From Candidatus Melainabacteria bacterium (GTDB taxonomy: Bacteria > Cyanobacteriota > Vampirovibrionia > Gastranaerophilales > Gastranaerophilaceae), in assembly GCA_003258735.1 (NCBI GenBank), contig QHME01000003.1:62001-126000 (forward strand): a stretch of DNA of 64,000 nucleotides, in the 5' to 3' direction. Each line of letters starts with the position of its first letter. Position 1 is the first letter of the stretch. This document shows positions 33,418-41,228 of the stretch, piece after piece. The notes under the pieces were generated by a model. That model was not told the DNA's origin and made no database searches. It worked only from the letters and a program-made list of their open reading frames with translations. Made by a program: the position numbers and the translations under genes.

Positions 33418-33846
33418 ATGGCTTCAAATTGGGTTTATCCGCTGGATGTTTGTGCCGCAGCAGGAATTTTAGATTACGATGCACCGGCAGATATTTTAGA
33501 ACAAGAACCACGATATATGGGCAGTCCTAAATTCAAAGATATTCCGACATTAGATGCATCTTTGTTACCTGATGGTACAAAAATGAAGGGACAACCAAAA
33601 TCTGACCAATTTGACAAGTCTTCAAGTGATTTGATAAACAATCCGACATGGAAAAAATGGGCATTTGGAGCACTGGCAACGCTTGGTATTGGCACAGCAG
33701 TCGTTGCAGGCTTAGCAAGCAAAGGAAAAATAAAACTTCCTAAAATGTCAGGTATTGGTACAAGTTTGAAAAACTTTGGTACAAAAATTTGGAATTTTAT
33801 CAAAAAACCGTTTGTATACATTGCCTCAAAATTCCATAAGCCATAG
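33418..33846 (+). CDS. Uncharacterised protein with membrane segment and amphipathic tail
   Basis: 142 residues. The N-terminal 75 residues are soluble (SNWVYPLDVCAAAGILDY), then an Ala/Gly-rich hydrophobic segment (about 80-102) and a basic, Lys/Phe-rich C terminus (IKKPFVYIASKFHKP) that could lie on a membrane. SD AAAGGA. No family recognised. It is followed by a gene-free 620-bp repeat region. Confidence 0.6.
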   Translation: MASNWVYPLDVCAAAGILDYDAPADILEQEPRYMGSPKFKDIPTLDASLLPDGTKMKGQPKSDQFDKSSSDLINNPTWKKWAFGALATLGIGTAVVAGLASKGKIKLPKMSGIGTSLKNFGTKIWNFIKKPFVYIASKFHKP

Positions 33847-33897
33847 AAAGATGTCAAGATAGCAAGATGACTGCAGGGCAAGATGGCAGGCTTGTTA

Positions 33898-34141
33898 TGT
33901 CATGCTGAACTGCGGATTTTGGCAAGTGCGCCGTGTGAACGAAGTGAACCCAGCACGTCTTGGCGAGAGCTGCGTTGAGTTTTGTGAGCAGAGGCTGAAA
34001 GTTGGGGCGTTCAGACCCAACTGCAACGCCGTTTAATGCGAACAAAATAGGTCGAACCGCCAATAATCCAAGACTGTTTCAGCATCTCAAATAAAACATA
34101 TTAGTCTTATATAAAATTTGTAATATTAGAAACCCTGAAAC
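33898..34141. repeat. Composite intergenic repeats (copy D)
   Basis: GTCATGCTGAAC at 33898 and TGTTTCAGCATCTC..TTAGTCTTAT..AAACCCTGAAACAAG at 34076-34145 are parts of the TCATTCTGAA family. A purine-rich AAGATGGCAGG tract precedes it. No gene seen from 33847 to 34468. Confidence 0.55.
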
Positions 34142-34297
34142 AAGTTCCACTACTGTCCCAAATAAAATTTATCTAAAAGAAAGCTGGATTGCTTCGCTAT
34201 CGCTCGCAATGACGATATTGAAAATACGTAACGTTATTGCAAAGGAGTGCATTTGCACGACTGTGGCAATCCATTTTTGCTATTTAATACTATTTTA
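34142..34297. repeat. Partial copy of MITE-like element
   Basis: From AAGTTCCACTACTGTCCCAAATAAA to CTATTTAATACTATTTTA. It matches the reverse complement of 47518-47670 with scattered differences. Its far terminal inverted repeat is missing. Confidence 0.8.
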
Positions 34298-34381
34298 CGT
34301 TGCTTACGTAACTCGATTTTTAATTCTTTCAGAATGACAAATAATATAAACCACAACATAGCCTGCCTCTAGCCAAACAAA

Positions 34382-34405
34382 AGACCACTGTGATTGCAGT
34401 GGTCT
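34382..34405 (-). terminator. Terminator of hpf
   Basis: AGACCACTG-TGATTG-CAGTGGTCT stem, followed on the minus strand by TTTTG. Confidence 0.7.
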
Positions 34406-34468
34406 GATTTATCTTGTGATTTATTTTAGTCTTGAATGAATTCCGATGCGTTCGGAACAACATTTTAA

Positions 34469-34849
34469 TTAGTCTTCAATTGCTTTTACTTCTACAACTT
34501 CATCATCTTCAGATTCTTCTTTGATATCTGTACGGATTGATGCTTTGTCAGAAGAAATGTTTTTGTCTTTTAATTTTGTAATTTGTCTTGCTAATTTGTC
34601 AGCCAACAAATCAATACTAGCATACATTGATTCAGCTGCTTCTTCGCAACGGATGCTGCCTGTATTTGTTTTGCAAATAACTTCAGCGATGTGTTTGCCT
34701 TCTGCAGCAGGATTTTTGATTACAGATAATACAACATCAATACCTTGAATTTGATCATAACGTGTTGCAACTTTTCCGATTTTTTCTTTTACGTATGCTT
34801 TAATCGCTTCTGTAATTTCAATGTTTCTTCCGTTTACGTGTATGTGCAT
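34469..34849 (-). CDS. hpf: Ribosome hibernation promoting factor, short form
   Basis: 126 residues. HPF/YfiA fold: MHIHVNGRNIEITEAIKAYVKEKIGKV, then DVVLSVIKNPAAEGKHIAEVICKTNTG and AAESMYASIDLLADKLARQITKLKDK. It stops after the first domain, with an acidic tail instead of the C-terminal dimerisation domain of the long form found in Cyanobacteria and Firmicutes. It would bind the 30S decoding region in stationary phase. SD GGAGG. Confidence 0.9.
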   Translation of the reverse strand: MHIHVNGRNIEITEAIKAYVKEKIGKVATRYDQIQGIDVVLSVIKNPAAEGKHIAEVICKTNTGSIRCEEAAESMYASIDLLADKLARQITKLKDKNISSDKASIRTDIKEESEDDEVVEVKAIED

Positions 34850-34921
34850 TTAAAACCTCCAATTTTCTATACTGCTTTGTCAGTATAACACAATTTGAAT
34901 AATTTTTAAAGGGTAAATTTG

Positions 34922-35125
34922 TTATTCATCTGCTAAAAATTGTGGTAATTCTACATCCGGAGTTCCAATAACTCTTACTAATTCTAAAACGGATGCTTTC
35001 ATTTGGCATTTTTGAGATGAACCGCTAAAGAAATCTCTATAAAAACAACCTTCGCAATTGCAACCTCTTTTGTAGCACTCTAATGCTGTCGTTGTCCATC
35101 TTCTAACTGCAACAGCTCTTCCCAT
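34922..35125 (-). CDS. Small cysteine-rich protein, function unknown
   Basis: 67 residues if started at the ATG at 35125; the frame is open to a TTG at 35173 with an upstream GGAG, so the start is uncertain. Core WTTTALECYKRGCNCEGCF followed by CQMKASVLELVRVIG gives a C-x4-C-x-C-x2-C...C pattern that could bind zinc or an iron-sulfur cluster. Similar small proteins occur in anaerobes as far as I recall, but with no known role. Encoded upstream of hpf on the same strand. Confidence 0.55.
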   Translation of the reverse strand: MGRAVAVRRWTTTALECYKRGCNCEGCFYRDFFSGSSQKCQMKASVLELVRVIGTPDVELPQFLADE

Positions 35126-35177
35126 ATCCCTACTTCTAAACAATTTATATAATCTCCACTTATGTCTTGTCAACTAT

Positions 35178-35205
35178 CAAACCGATATCCAAGAATATAT
35201 ATCGG
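35178..35205. repeat. AACCGATAT / ATATCGGTT inverted repeat
   Basis: Nine-bp stem immediately upstream of the Cys-rich gene on the minus strand; possibly regulatory. Confidence 0.4.
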
Positions 35206-35363
35206 TTAATCTCCCCTAAAGCCGTTCATATCAATCACTTTCGACTTCATACTTTTATTATAAAAAATAAGAGTTTTTTTTCAAGGTCGGAACATGTTGT
35301 TATGAAGTTTTGTAACACAATCCAGTATTGACGTGCTGTTCAGGGTTTTGGGATAGCAAGACC

Positions 35364-35433
35364 CTCTAAAACCATGTCATAACATGGTTTTAGAGTAAAT
35401 ATATCATGGGAAAGCATGTTATATCATGGTTTT
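35364..35433. repeat. Perfect palindrome with a second direct copy
   Basis: CTCTAAAACCATG-TCATAA-CATGGTTTTAGAG (35364-35395), 13-bp arms. Its core CATGTCATAACATGGTTTT (35373-35391) recurs with two changes at 35415-35433. It lies in a 660-bp gene-free stretch (35126-35793), which also holds the 35512 hairpin. Confidence 0.6.
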
Positions 35434-35511
35434 GCATAGTTCTGCCATTAGTTAAGTTTTGTAAAATATTTTGAATATTCTCCACTTGGGCATGGTGAGA
35501 TAGAGGATAGC

Positions 35512-35547
35512 AAAGCGGAGGCGCGACAGAATGTCGCGCCTCCGCTT
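35512..35547. repeat. GC-rich perfect hairpin
   Basis: AAGCGGAGGCGCGACA-GAA-TGTCGCGCCTCCGCTT, 16-bp arms, strikingly GC-rich against its surroundings. It could be a terminator, but no adjacent gene ends here. Confidence 0.6.
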
Positions 35548-35793
35548 GTTTACAATTACCGTAATTTTCAGGTCATGCTGTCTGAATGGTAATTGTTTTT
35601 GCACCCAGTCGCATGATTTGCATGTCCGCTATACTCGCAGAAGAAATTCGACCTATAGGATACAAAAAACTTGGTTCTTGTATTTTTAGTATAAGTTTTT
35701 TCACTTTGTTTTACATTCGACATTGGAGGGTGGACTTTTGGCGAATAGATTTTTCATTCTTTATATAAATAATTTACTCAAAAGGAGATATTT

Positions 35794-36813
35794 ATGTCTT
35801 GTAAAATGTTGCTTTTTGATTTTAGAGAGTCAGAAGAAATCTTTTTTAAGAAAAATAATTTTAGTAATTTTGAAATAAAATTTTTCAAAGAAAACTTGGA
35901 TGAATCAACCCTTGATATGTTATCTGAAGAAGATTTTGAAGAAACAATGATTATAAGCGTTTTTATCACATCAACGATAAACGAAAAAGTAATTTCAAAA
36001 TTCAAAAATCTCAGAGTTATTTCAACCCGTTCAACAGGATATGACCACATTTGTTTAAACTCTTGCGTAAATAAGCATATTGCACTAATAAACGTAAATT
36101 CCTATGGTGTAACTTCTGTTGCCCAATTCACAATTGGTGTTTTGATTTCTCTGGTAAGAAATTTGAACTCTGCAATAGGAGCAGGTTATGATGATTCGTT
36201 TCACTCATTGGATTTTTGTGGCAGAGATTTGAATACCATGACCCTTGGAATAATCGGAACAGGAGCAATCGGCAAATCGGTAATAAAAATGGCAAGTTGT
36301 TTTGGGATGAAGATTTTAGCTTATGATATTCAACAGCAAAAAGAATTAATCGAAAATTTTTTGGTTGAATATGTAGAATTAGAAACTTTACTTGCTAATG
36401 CTGATGTAATTTCACTACATTTGCCTTATACAAAAAATAATTATCACATGATTTCATCAGAACAATTTGAAAAAATGAAGGATGGGGTTTATTTTATCAA
36501 TGTATCACGTGGCGAACTTGTAAACACAAATGCACTTGCAGAATTTGCAAAAAATGGCAAATTTCGAGGTATTGCATTGGATGTTGTGGCATGCCCTGAT
36601 GTAAATTCTGACAAATATGGAAAACGCGAAAGGTCATCGGTTTTTTGCGTAGAGACCTCAAAATCAGTTAGAGAATTATCCAAAATGCCTAATGTAATTT
36701 TAACTCCGCACATGGCATATAACACACAAGAATCCGTTGATTATATTTTGAAAGTGACATTTGAAAGCTTGTCAGATTACGTCACCGGAGGAAGGAAAAA
36801 TAGAGTAATTTAA
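35794..36813 (+). CDS. D-2-hydroxyacid dehydrogenase (D-lactate dehydrogenase-like)
   Basis: 339 residues. NAD-binding GIIGTGAIGKSVIKMA (about 148-163), substrate Arg in INVSRGELVNTNAL, and TPHMAYNT with the catalytic His. VISTRSTGYDHI and NVNSYGVTSVAQFTIG fit the D-LDH branch. The usual catalytic Glu position after ALDV reads VACPD, so the Glu is not obvious. It may reduce pyruvate to D-lactate in fermentation or act on another 2-ketoacid. SD AAAAGGAG. Confidence 0.83.
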   Translation: MSCKMLLFDFRESEEIFFKKNNFSNFEIKFFKENLDESTLDMLSEEDFEETMIISVFITSTINEKVISKFKNLRVISTRSTGYDHICLNSCVNKHIALINVNSYGVTSVAQFTIGVLISLVRNLNSAIGAGYDDSFHSLDFCGRDLNTMTLGIIGTGAIGKSVIKMASCFGMKILAYDIQQQKELIENFLVEYVELETLLANADVISLHLPYTKNNYHMISSEQFEKMKDGVYFINVSRGELVNTNALAEFAKNGKFRGIALDVVACPDVNSDKYGKRERSSVFCVETSKSVRELSKMPNVILTPHMAYNTQESVDYILKVTFESLSDYVTGGRKNRVI

Positions 36814-36918
36814 AAATTTCAAGGTATACAAGCCTAGCTATTTTTAGGTTTGCACTCTCATTTTCTTAATTTTTAATTTAAAGAATTTATTTTCCGCAAA
36901 TCAAAAAGTTACCATTGC

Positions 36919-37587
36919 CTACTTCATCATAATTTGTGCAGAAATTATGCCAAATAAATAATCTTGCTTTTTGACATACTTAAATCCATGTTTTTCAAAT
37001 TCATGAATCAACTCATCCGGATTTGGAAATTCTTCTTTTGAGTCAACCAAATATTTGTAATGGTCTGCATTTTTCTTCAAAACTTTTGCACAGAACGGCA
37101 CAATTACATTAAAAATTTTACTTAAAAAATTGTGATACCCAAAATCTAAATGCAAAAATTTTCCACCACAATTTAAAACTCGATAAATTTCATCTATCAC
37201 TTTAGTTCTATTTTCAATATTTCTCAATCCAAAACCCATCGTCACATAGTCAAATTCCACATCACCAAATGGCAAACTTGTACAATCAGCTTGCATAAAA
37301 ACTCCATTGGGATTTTTTTTCTTGGCAAGTTTCAACATTTCTTGAGAAAAATCAAGCCCTATGACCTTTGCCCTTGGGTAAAACTTTGTTATAAGCTTTG
37401 TAAAATCACCAGTTCCGCAACACAAATCAAGAATCATTGTCCTTGGCTGAATATTAAGCTCCTTTAGTGCTAAAAATTTGAGAATATAGTGTGTACCAAA
37501 TGAAATAAAATTATTCATAAAGTCGTAATAACCTGATATTTCATCAAACATTGTTTTAATTTTTTGAGTATTTTTATCGCATGCCAT
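36919..37587 (-). CDS. UbiE/MenG-type methyltransferase
   Basis: 222 residues. SAM-binding LDLCCGTGDFTKL (about 50-62), GLDFSQEMLKLAKKK, and the UbiE-specific FDYVTMGFGLRNIENR and DEIYRVLNCGGKFLHLDF. It normally methylates demethylmenaquinone or the ubiquinone precursor at the C-methyl step. A quinone in an otherwise fermentative organism is notable but not contradictory. It is divergent from DUF4127 across 48 bp. Confidence 0.88.
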   Translation of the reverse strand: MACDKNTQKIKTMFDEISGYYDFMNNFISFGTHYILKFLALKELNIQPRTMILDLCCGTGDFTKLITKFYPRAKVIGLDFSQEMLKLAKKKNPNGVFMQADCTSLPFGDVEFDYVTMGFGLRNIENRTKVIDEIYRVLNCGGKFLHLDFGYHNFLSKIFNVIVPFCAKVLKKNADHYKYLVDSKEEFPNPDELIHEFEKHGFKYVKKQDYLFGIISAQIMMK

Positions 37588-37602
37588 AATATTAATTCCG
37601 TT

Positions 37603-37629
37603 GTCTTAATTTCTATTTTAGCATACAAT
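37603..37629 (+). promoter_or_regulatory. Promoter of DUF4127 gene, leaderless arrangement
   Basis: TTGTCT, 17 bp, TACAAT (37624-37629), ending 6 nt before the ATG at 37636. Confidence 0.6.
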
Positions 37630-37635
37630 TATATT

Positions 37636-38979
37636 ATGAAAATCGGATTTGTACCAATAGATAACAGACCTGTTTGCTATACTTTGCCAAAAATTTTATC
37701 TGAAATTGATGAGAGTATAGAATTTTTCATGCCTGAACGCAAGTATTTGGGTGATTTGACAAAATCCGCAGATATTGAAGGTCTATTTGAATGGTTAATG
37801 TGCTTGCCAAAACTTGATGCAATTATCCTATCACTGGATACTTTGGCTTATGGAGGATTGATACCTTCGCGTAGATGTCCTGAAACTTTTGAACAAATCA
37901 AACACAGAATTGAAACCCTAAAAGAAATTCTTGACGGTAAAGATTGTAAAATCTACGCATTTTCAAGCATTATGCGCATTTCAAATAACAATTATAATGA
38001 GGAAGAAAAAGAATACTGGTCAGAATGGGGCAAAAAAATTTTTGAATATTCCTATGAATGTAACAAATCAGGTGGCAATTTGAGGATAAAAAATGATATT
38101 CCACCTGCGATTTTGGATGATTACATTGAAACCAGAGCAAGGAATTTTGAAATAAACAAAATATACCTAAATTGGCAAAAACAAGGTATTTTTGACACCC
38201 TGATTTTTTCAAAAGATGATTGTGCCGAATATGGTTTTAATGTACAGGAAGCAACTATGCTTGAAAAGATGGGAGCTTTTGTCAAAACAGGAGCTGACGA
38301 AATCCCATTGAGTCTTTTATCACGCGCAATATATGGAAACATCAAAATTTGTCCAATTTTTCTTGAACCGGAATTTAAAAACCTGATATCAAATTATGAG
38401 GACATTTCGATTGAAAAATCCGTAAAAGGTCAAATTGAACTTGCAGGGTGCACTGTTGCAAGCGAAAAGGACGCAGATATCTTGTTATATGTCAACAATT
38501 TCAAAAAACAGCAAGGCGAAATTGTTATGAAAGTTGATACAGAAAAATTTGCCAAAACATTCACAACACCAGATAAACCTTATATGATTGCAGATGTAAG
38601 ATTTGCAAATGGAGCAGACAACAATTTTGTTAAAGAAATTTTCAACAATGAAATTGTTGATGAAAAATTTTATGGATATTCTGCTTGGAATACTTCCGCA
38701 AACTCTTTAGGCAGTTTGATTTGTGGGGCAAAAATCAAATATGTCGCGCAAAAATATAATAAAAAAGCCTTTGAAAAACTTCAAATAACAAGATTTTTAG
38801 ACGATTGGGCATATCAGGCCAATGTTCGCCAAAATCTAAAAACTCCTGATATTAAAGAGGTTTCCTTGCAGATGAAATCTTTTGAAAATGAAGTTTATAC
38901 AAAATTGGGAACAAGTGCTAATATAAAATATTCATTCCCTTGGAAAAGATTATTTGAGGTAGAAGTTGAATTTCATTGA
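37636..38979 (+). CDS. DUF4127 family protein
   Basis: 447 residues from the ATG at 37636; the frame opens at 37564 but the earlier part overlaps the divergent gene. The N terminus IGFVPIDNRPVCYTLPKIL and LDAIILSLDTLAYGGLIPSRR are hallmarks of DUF4127, whose activity is unknown (a sugar-active or peptidase-like role has been suggested for relatives). No signal peptide. It overlaps the mntP start by 14 bp, so the two are translationally coupled. Confidence 0.82.
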   Translation: MKIGFVPIDNRPVCYTLPKILSEIDESIEFFMPERKYLGDLTKSADIEGLFEWLMCLPKLDAIILSLDTLAYGGLIPSRRCPETFEQIKHRIETLKEILDGKDCKIYAFSSIMRISNNNYNEEEKEYWSEWGKKIFEYSYECNKSGGNLRIKNDIPPAILDDYIETRARNFEINKIYLNWQKQGIFDTLIFSKDDCAEYGFNVQEATMLEKMGAFVKTGADEIPLSLLSRAIYGNIKICPIFLEPEFKNLISNYEDISIEKSVKGQIELAGCTVASEKDADILLYVNNFKKQQGEIVMKVDTEKFAKTFTTPDKPYMIADVRFANGADNNFVKEIFNNEIVDEKFYGYSAWNTSANSLGSLICGAKIKYVAQKYNKKAFEKLQITRFLDDWAYQANVRQNLKTPDIKEVSLQMKSFENEVYTKLGTSANIKYSFPWKRLFEVEVEFH

Positions 38980-39505
38980 TTTAATATTGCTAGGTTTGGC
39001 ACTTGGCGTGGATTGTTTTGTAGTTTCATTTTCGCAAGGATTGATTTTTAAATCCGAAAAAGTGAAAAATTCATTCAAATTAGCATTAACCATGGGATTA
39101 TTTCAAGGTGCGATGCCAGTTATCGGCTATATTGGAACAAATTCATTATATAAATATGTTGTTCCTTATAGCAAGTGGATAGTTTTCGGTATTTTCTTAC
39201 TTTTAGGGTTGAAATTTATAGTTGAATCTTTCCAACCCAAAGAAAAAGAGGTTCAATGTATCGGATTGAAATGTCTTTTAGGTTTAGGGTTGGCGACAAG
39301 TATTGATGCATTAGTATCAGGTGCGTCTATCCGTTTAACCCAAACATCACTACCCATTTCCGTAATGATTATCGGTATTGCATCCTTTTTGATGTCGATT
39401 GGTGGATTTTATAGTGGAAATTTTATAAAAAATATTCCGTCAAAGTATTTAGAAATTACTGGCGGCTTGATTCTAGTTGCTTTAGCTATCAAATCTTTAT
39501 TCTAA
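38966..39505 (+). CDS. mntP: MntP-type manganese efflux pump
   Basis: 179 residues with six predicted membrane helices. Conserved repeats LGLALGVDCFVVSFSQG and LGLATSIDALVSGASI carry the paired Asp residues of MntP; the lineup fits the family's length of about 190. It exports Mn2+ across the inner membrane. Its start overlaps the DUF4127 gene; no riboswitch of the yybP-ykoY kind precedes it. Confidence 0.85.
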   Translation: MNFIDLILLGLALGVDCFVVSFSQGLIFKSEKVKNSFKLALTMGLFQGAMPVIGYIGTNSLYKYVVPYSKWIVFGIFLLLGLKFIVESFQPKEKEVQCIGLKCLLGLGLATSIDALVSGASIRLTQTSLPISVMIIGIASFLMSIGGFYSGNFIKNIPSKYLEITGGLILVALAIKSLF

Positions 39506-39629
39506 CTTTGATGAAGAAATTTCAAACACAAAACCTGCTTTTCTTGAAATCCGATTATTGTTGAGATACAATTAACCTGTTAGTAAGATTTATTACAAAC
39601 TAGTTATAACAACAGAAAAGAGCGAGATT

Positions 39630-40289
39630 ATGAAAAAAGAACTTATTTTTTTAGGACCACCGGCTTGCGGTAAAGGTACTCAAACAGCTAAATTATCTGA
39701 ACATTTGGGTTTACCTCATGTTGATACAGGTTCATTATTGAGAGCAGAAATTAAAAATGAAACAGAAAACGGCAAAATTGCTAAATCATATATTGATAAA
39801 GGACAATTAGTTCCGGTAAGCTTAGTTGCTAATATTATCAAAAACAGATTGGCTCAAGAAGATTGCAAAAACGGTTACATCTTGGATGGTTACCCAAGAA
39901 GTGTTGAACAAGCTGATTTATTAGAAGAAATCAATGCTGACATTGACGGTTCTGTTGAAGCTCAAATTAAAGCTATTTATTTCGACCTAAACCAAGACAT
40001 CTTGATTTCAAGAATCGTAAACCGCCGTTCTTGCCCTAAATGCGGTGAAATTTACAATATCAAATTCAAACCAACAAAAGTTGAAGGTATTTGTGACAAA
40101 TGCGGTGCTGAATTAACTCAAAGAAAAGATGATAATGAAGAAACTGCAAAAGCTCGTTTTGATACATATTTCAAAGAAACAGCTCCATTGATTGATTATT
40201 ACAAAAATAAAGGTGTATTGAAATCAATTGATGCAGAAGGTTCAATTGACGAAGTTTGGGAAAGACTTTTAAAAGTTGTAAATGATTAA
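39630..40289 (+). CDS. adk: Adenylate kinase with zinc-binding lid
   Basis: 219 residues. ATP + AMP to 2 ADP. P-loop GPPACGKGTQ, DTGSLLRAEI, GYPRSVEQA, and lid with CPKCGEIYN...CDKCGAEL, four cysteines that should bind zinc, as in Gram-positive enzymes. Complete C terminus. SD AAAGAGCG. Followed by a strong terminator. Confidence 0.96.
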   Translation: MKKELIFLGPPACGKGTQTAKLSEHLGLPHVDTGSLLRAEIKNETENGKIAKSYIDKGQLVPVSLVANIIKNRLAQEDCKNGYILDGYPRSVEQADLLEEINADIDGSVEAQIKAIYFDLNQDILISRIVNRRSCPKCGEIYNIKFKPTKVEGICDKCGAELTQRKDDNEETAKARFDTYFKETAPLIDYYKNKGVLKSIDAEGSIDEVWERLLKVVND

Positions 40290-40318
40290 TTTTTGAGAAT
40301 TTTTTCTAAGGAAATTGA

Positions 40319-40356
40319 TAAGGAGCGGAACGCGTAGCGTTCCGCTCCTATTTTTT
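40319..40356 (+). terminator. Terminator of adk
   Basis: AGGAGCGGAACGC-GTA-GCGTTCCGCTCCT then ATTTTTTG. Confidence 0.85.
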
Positions 40357-40408
40357 GTTTAGAGATTGTTAATAAATGAACTGTATAAACACAGTAAAAC
40401 ATAAAAAT

Positions 40409-40432
40409 TTGGTCGGCATTACTTGCCGACCA
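40409..40432 (-). terminator. GGTCGGCA hairpin downstream of the 40479 gene
   Basis: TTGGTCGGCA-TTAC-TTGCCGACCAA. Same stem as near 3809. Confidence 0.5.
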
Positions 40433-40478
40433 ACACAATATTAAAAAACTTGACCACCTATCTTTTGGGCATCTGATA

Positions 40479-40880
40479 TTATTTCATTGAACAAGTAATA
40501 ACAAGGTCGTTGTTGTTCACTTTTGCCTCTTGTACAGCTGCATCAGGTGACAATGGCTCAATACCAGAAGATGTCATACTGCCATAAATTTTGCAATCAA
40601 GCGGAGTTCCATTATTATCAGAATTACCAATTTTGTCGTTCAATTCATCAATTCTACGATTTAGCACATCAATTTGGGTTGCTGTGTCGCTATTGTTTGT
40701 CTCATCTGTATTTTCATTAGTTTTTATCTCGTCTTGAACTTGTTCATTTTGAGCTTGTTGTTTTGCTTGCAATTTTCCTTCGGAAGCATCTTTCGTATTT
40801 GAATATATTGCAGCAATAGCAAATATAAACATACATATAACAATAATTGTTAATACTTTGAACTTATTCATACTTTCCAT
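40479..40880 (-). CDS. Uncharacterised membrane-anchored protein
   Basis: 133 residues: one N-terminal membrane helix (about 8-26), then a Gln/Asn/Asp-rich coiled stretch (VDEL..IDELNDKIGN) and a short tail with two Cys. SD GGAGGAG. Not recognised. A 44-residue membrane peptide gene lies just upstream on the same strand, so the two may belong together. Confidence 0.6.
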   Translation of the reverse strand: MESMNKFKVLTIIVICMFIFAIAAIYSNTKDASEGKLQAKQQAQNEQVQDEIKTNENTDETNNSDTATQIDVLNRRIDELNDKIGNSDNNGTPLDCKIYGSMTSSGIEPLSPDAAVQEAKVNNNDLVITCSMK

Positions 40881-40962
40881 AAAAACTCTCCTCCAATTTT
40901 GCCTTATTGGTATCTTACCATAAAACTACCACCAAGGGCTAGTAGTAAAGATTGTAAAGCCA

Positions 40963-41097
40963 TTACTGTTGAATTTGAGTCAACACAGCAGCTTGCTGCA
41001 AACTAATATTTTCTTCATCAGCAAACACTTTACTAATGGTTATTACAACCAAATTAACAAATAACAATATTCCTAATATAATTAAAATCGTTCTCAT
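40963..41097 (-). CDS. Small single-helix membrane protein
   Basis: 44 residues from the ATG at 41097: hydrophobic helix MRTILIILGILLFVNLVVIT followed by a short polar tail. The SD-like AAGAG precedes it. A longer in-frame start exists at 41154 without ribosome site. Confidence 0.5.
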   Translation of the reverse strand: MRTILIILGILLFVNLVVITISKVFADEENISLQQAAVLTQIQQ

Positions 41098-41175
41098 ATT
41101 TTCACTCTTCTCGGATTTTATAATATTATAATGTATAAACTGCAATGAAATCAACTTTTTGTATGAAATAATACT

Positions 41176-41208
41176 AAAAGGGGCGTCGAAAATTTCGACG
41201 CCCCTTTT
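41176..41208 (-). terminator. Terminator of pckA
   Basis: AAAAGGGGCGTCGAAA / TTTCGACGCCCCTTTT perfect stem. Confidence 0.8.
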
Positions 41209-41228
41209 TAAAATCCAAACTTCTTAGC

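Noticed and set aside
33854..34063. 69-residue ORF in the repeat region after the 33418 gene
   Set aside because: It lies across composite repeats, has no SD and varies between repeat copies.
35586..35768. 60-residue ORF, possible small membrane protein
   Set aside because: Aromatic-rich low-complexity end, no SD, ends 25 bp before a well-marked gene; probably leader sequence.
38900..38966. Manganese riboswitch before mntP
   Set aside because: mntP starts inside the DUF4127 gene, leaving no leader for a yybP-ykoY structure.
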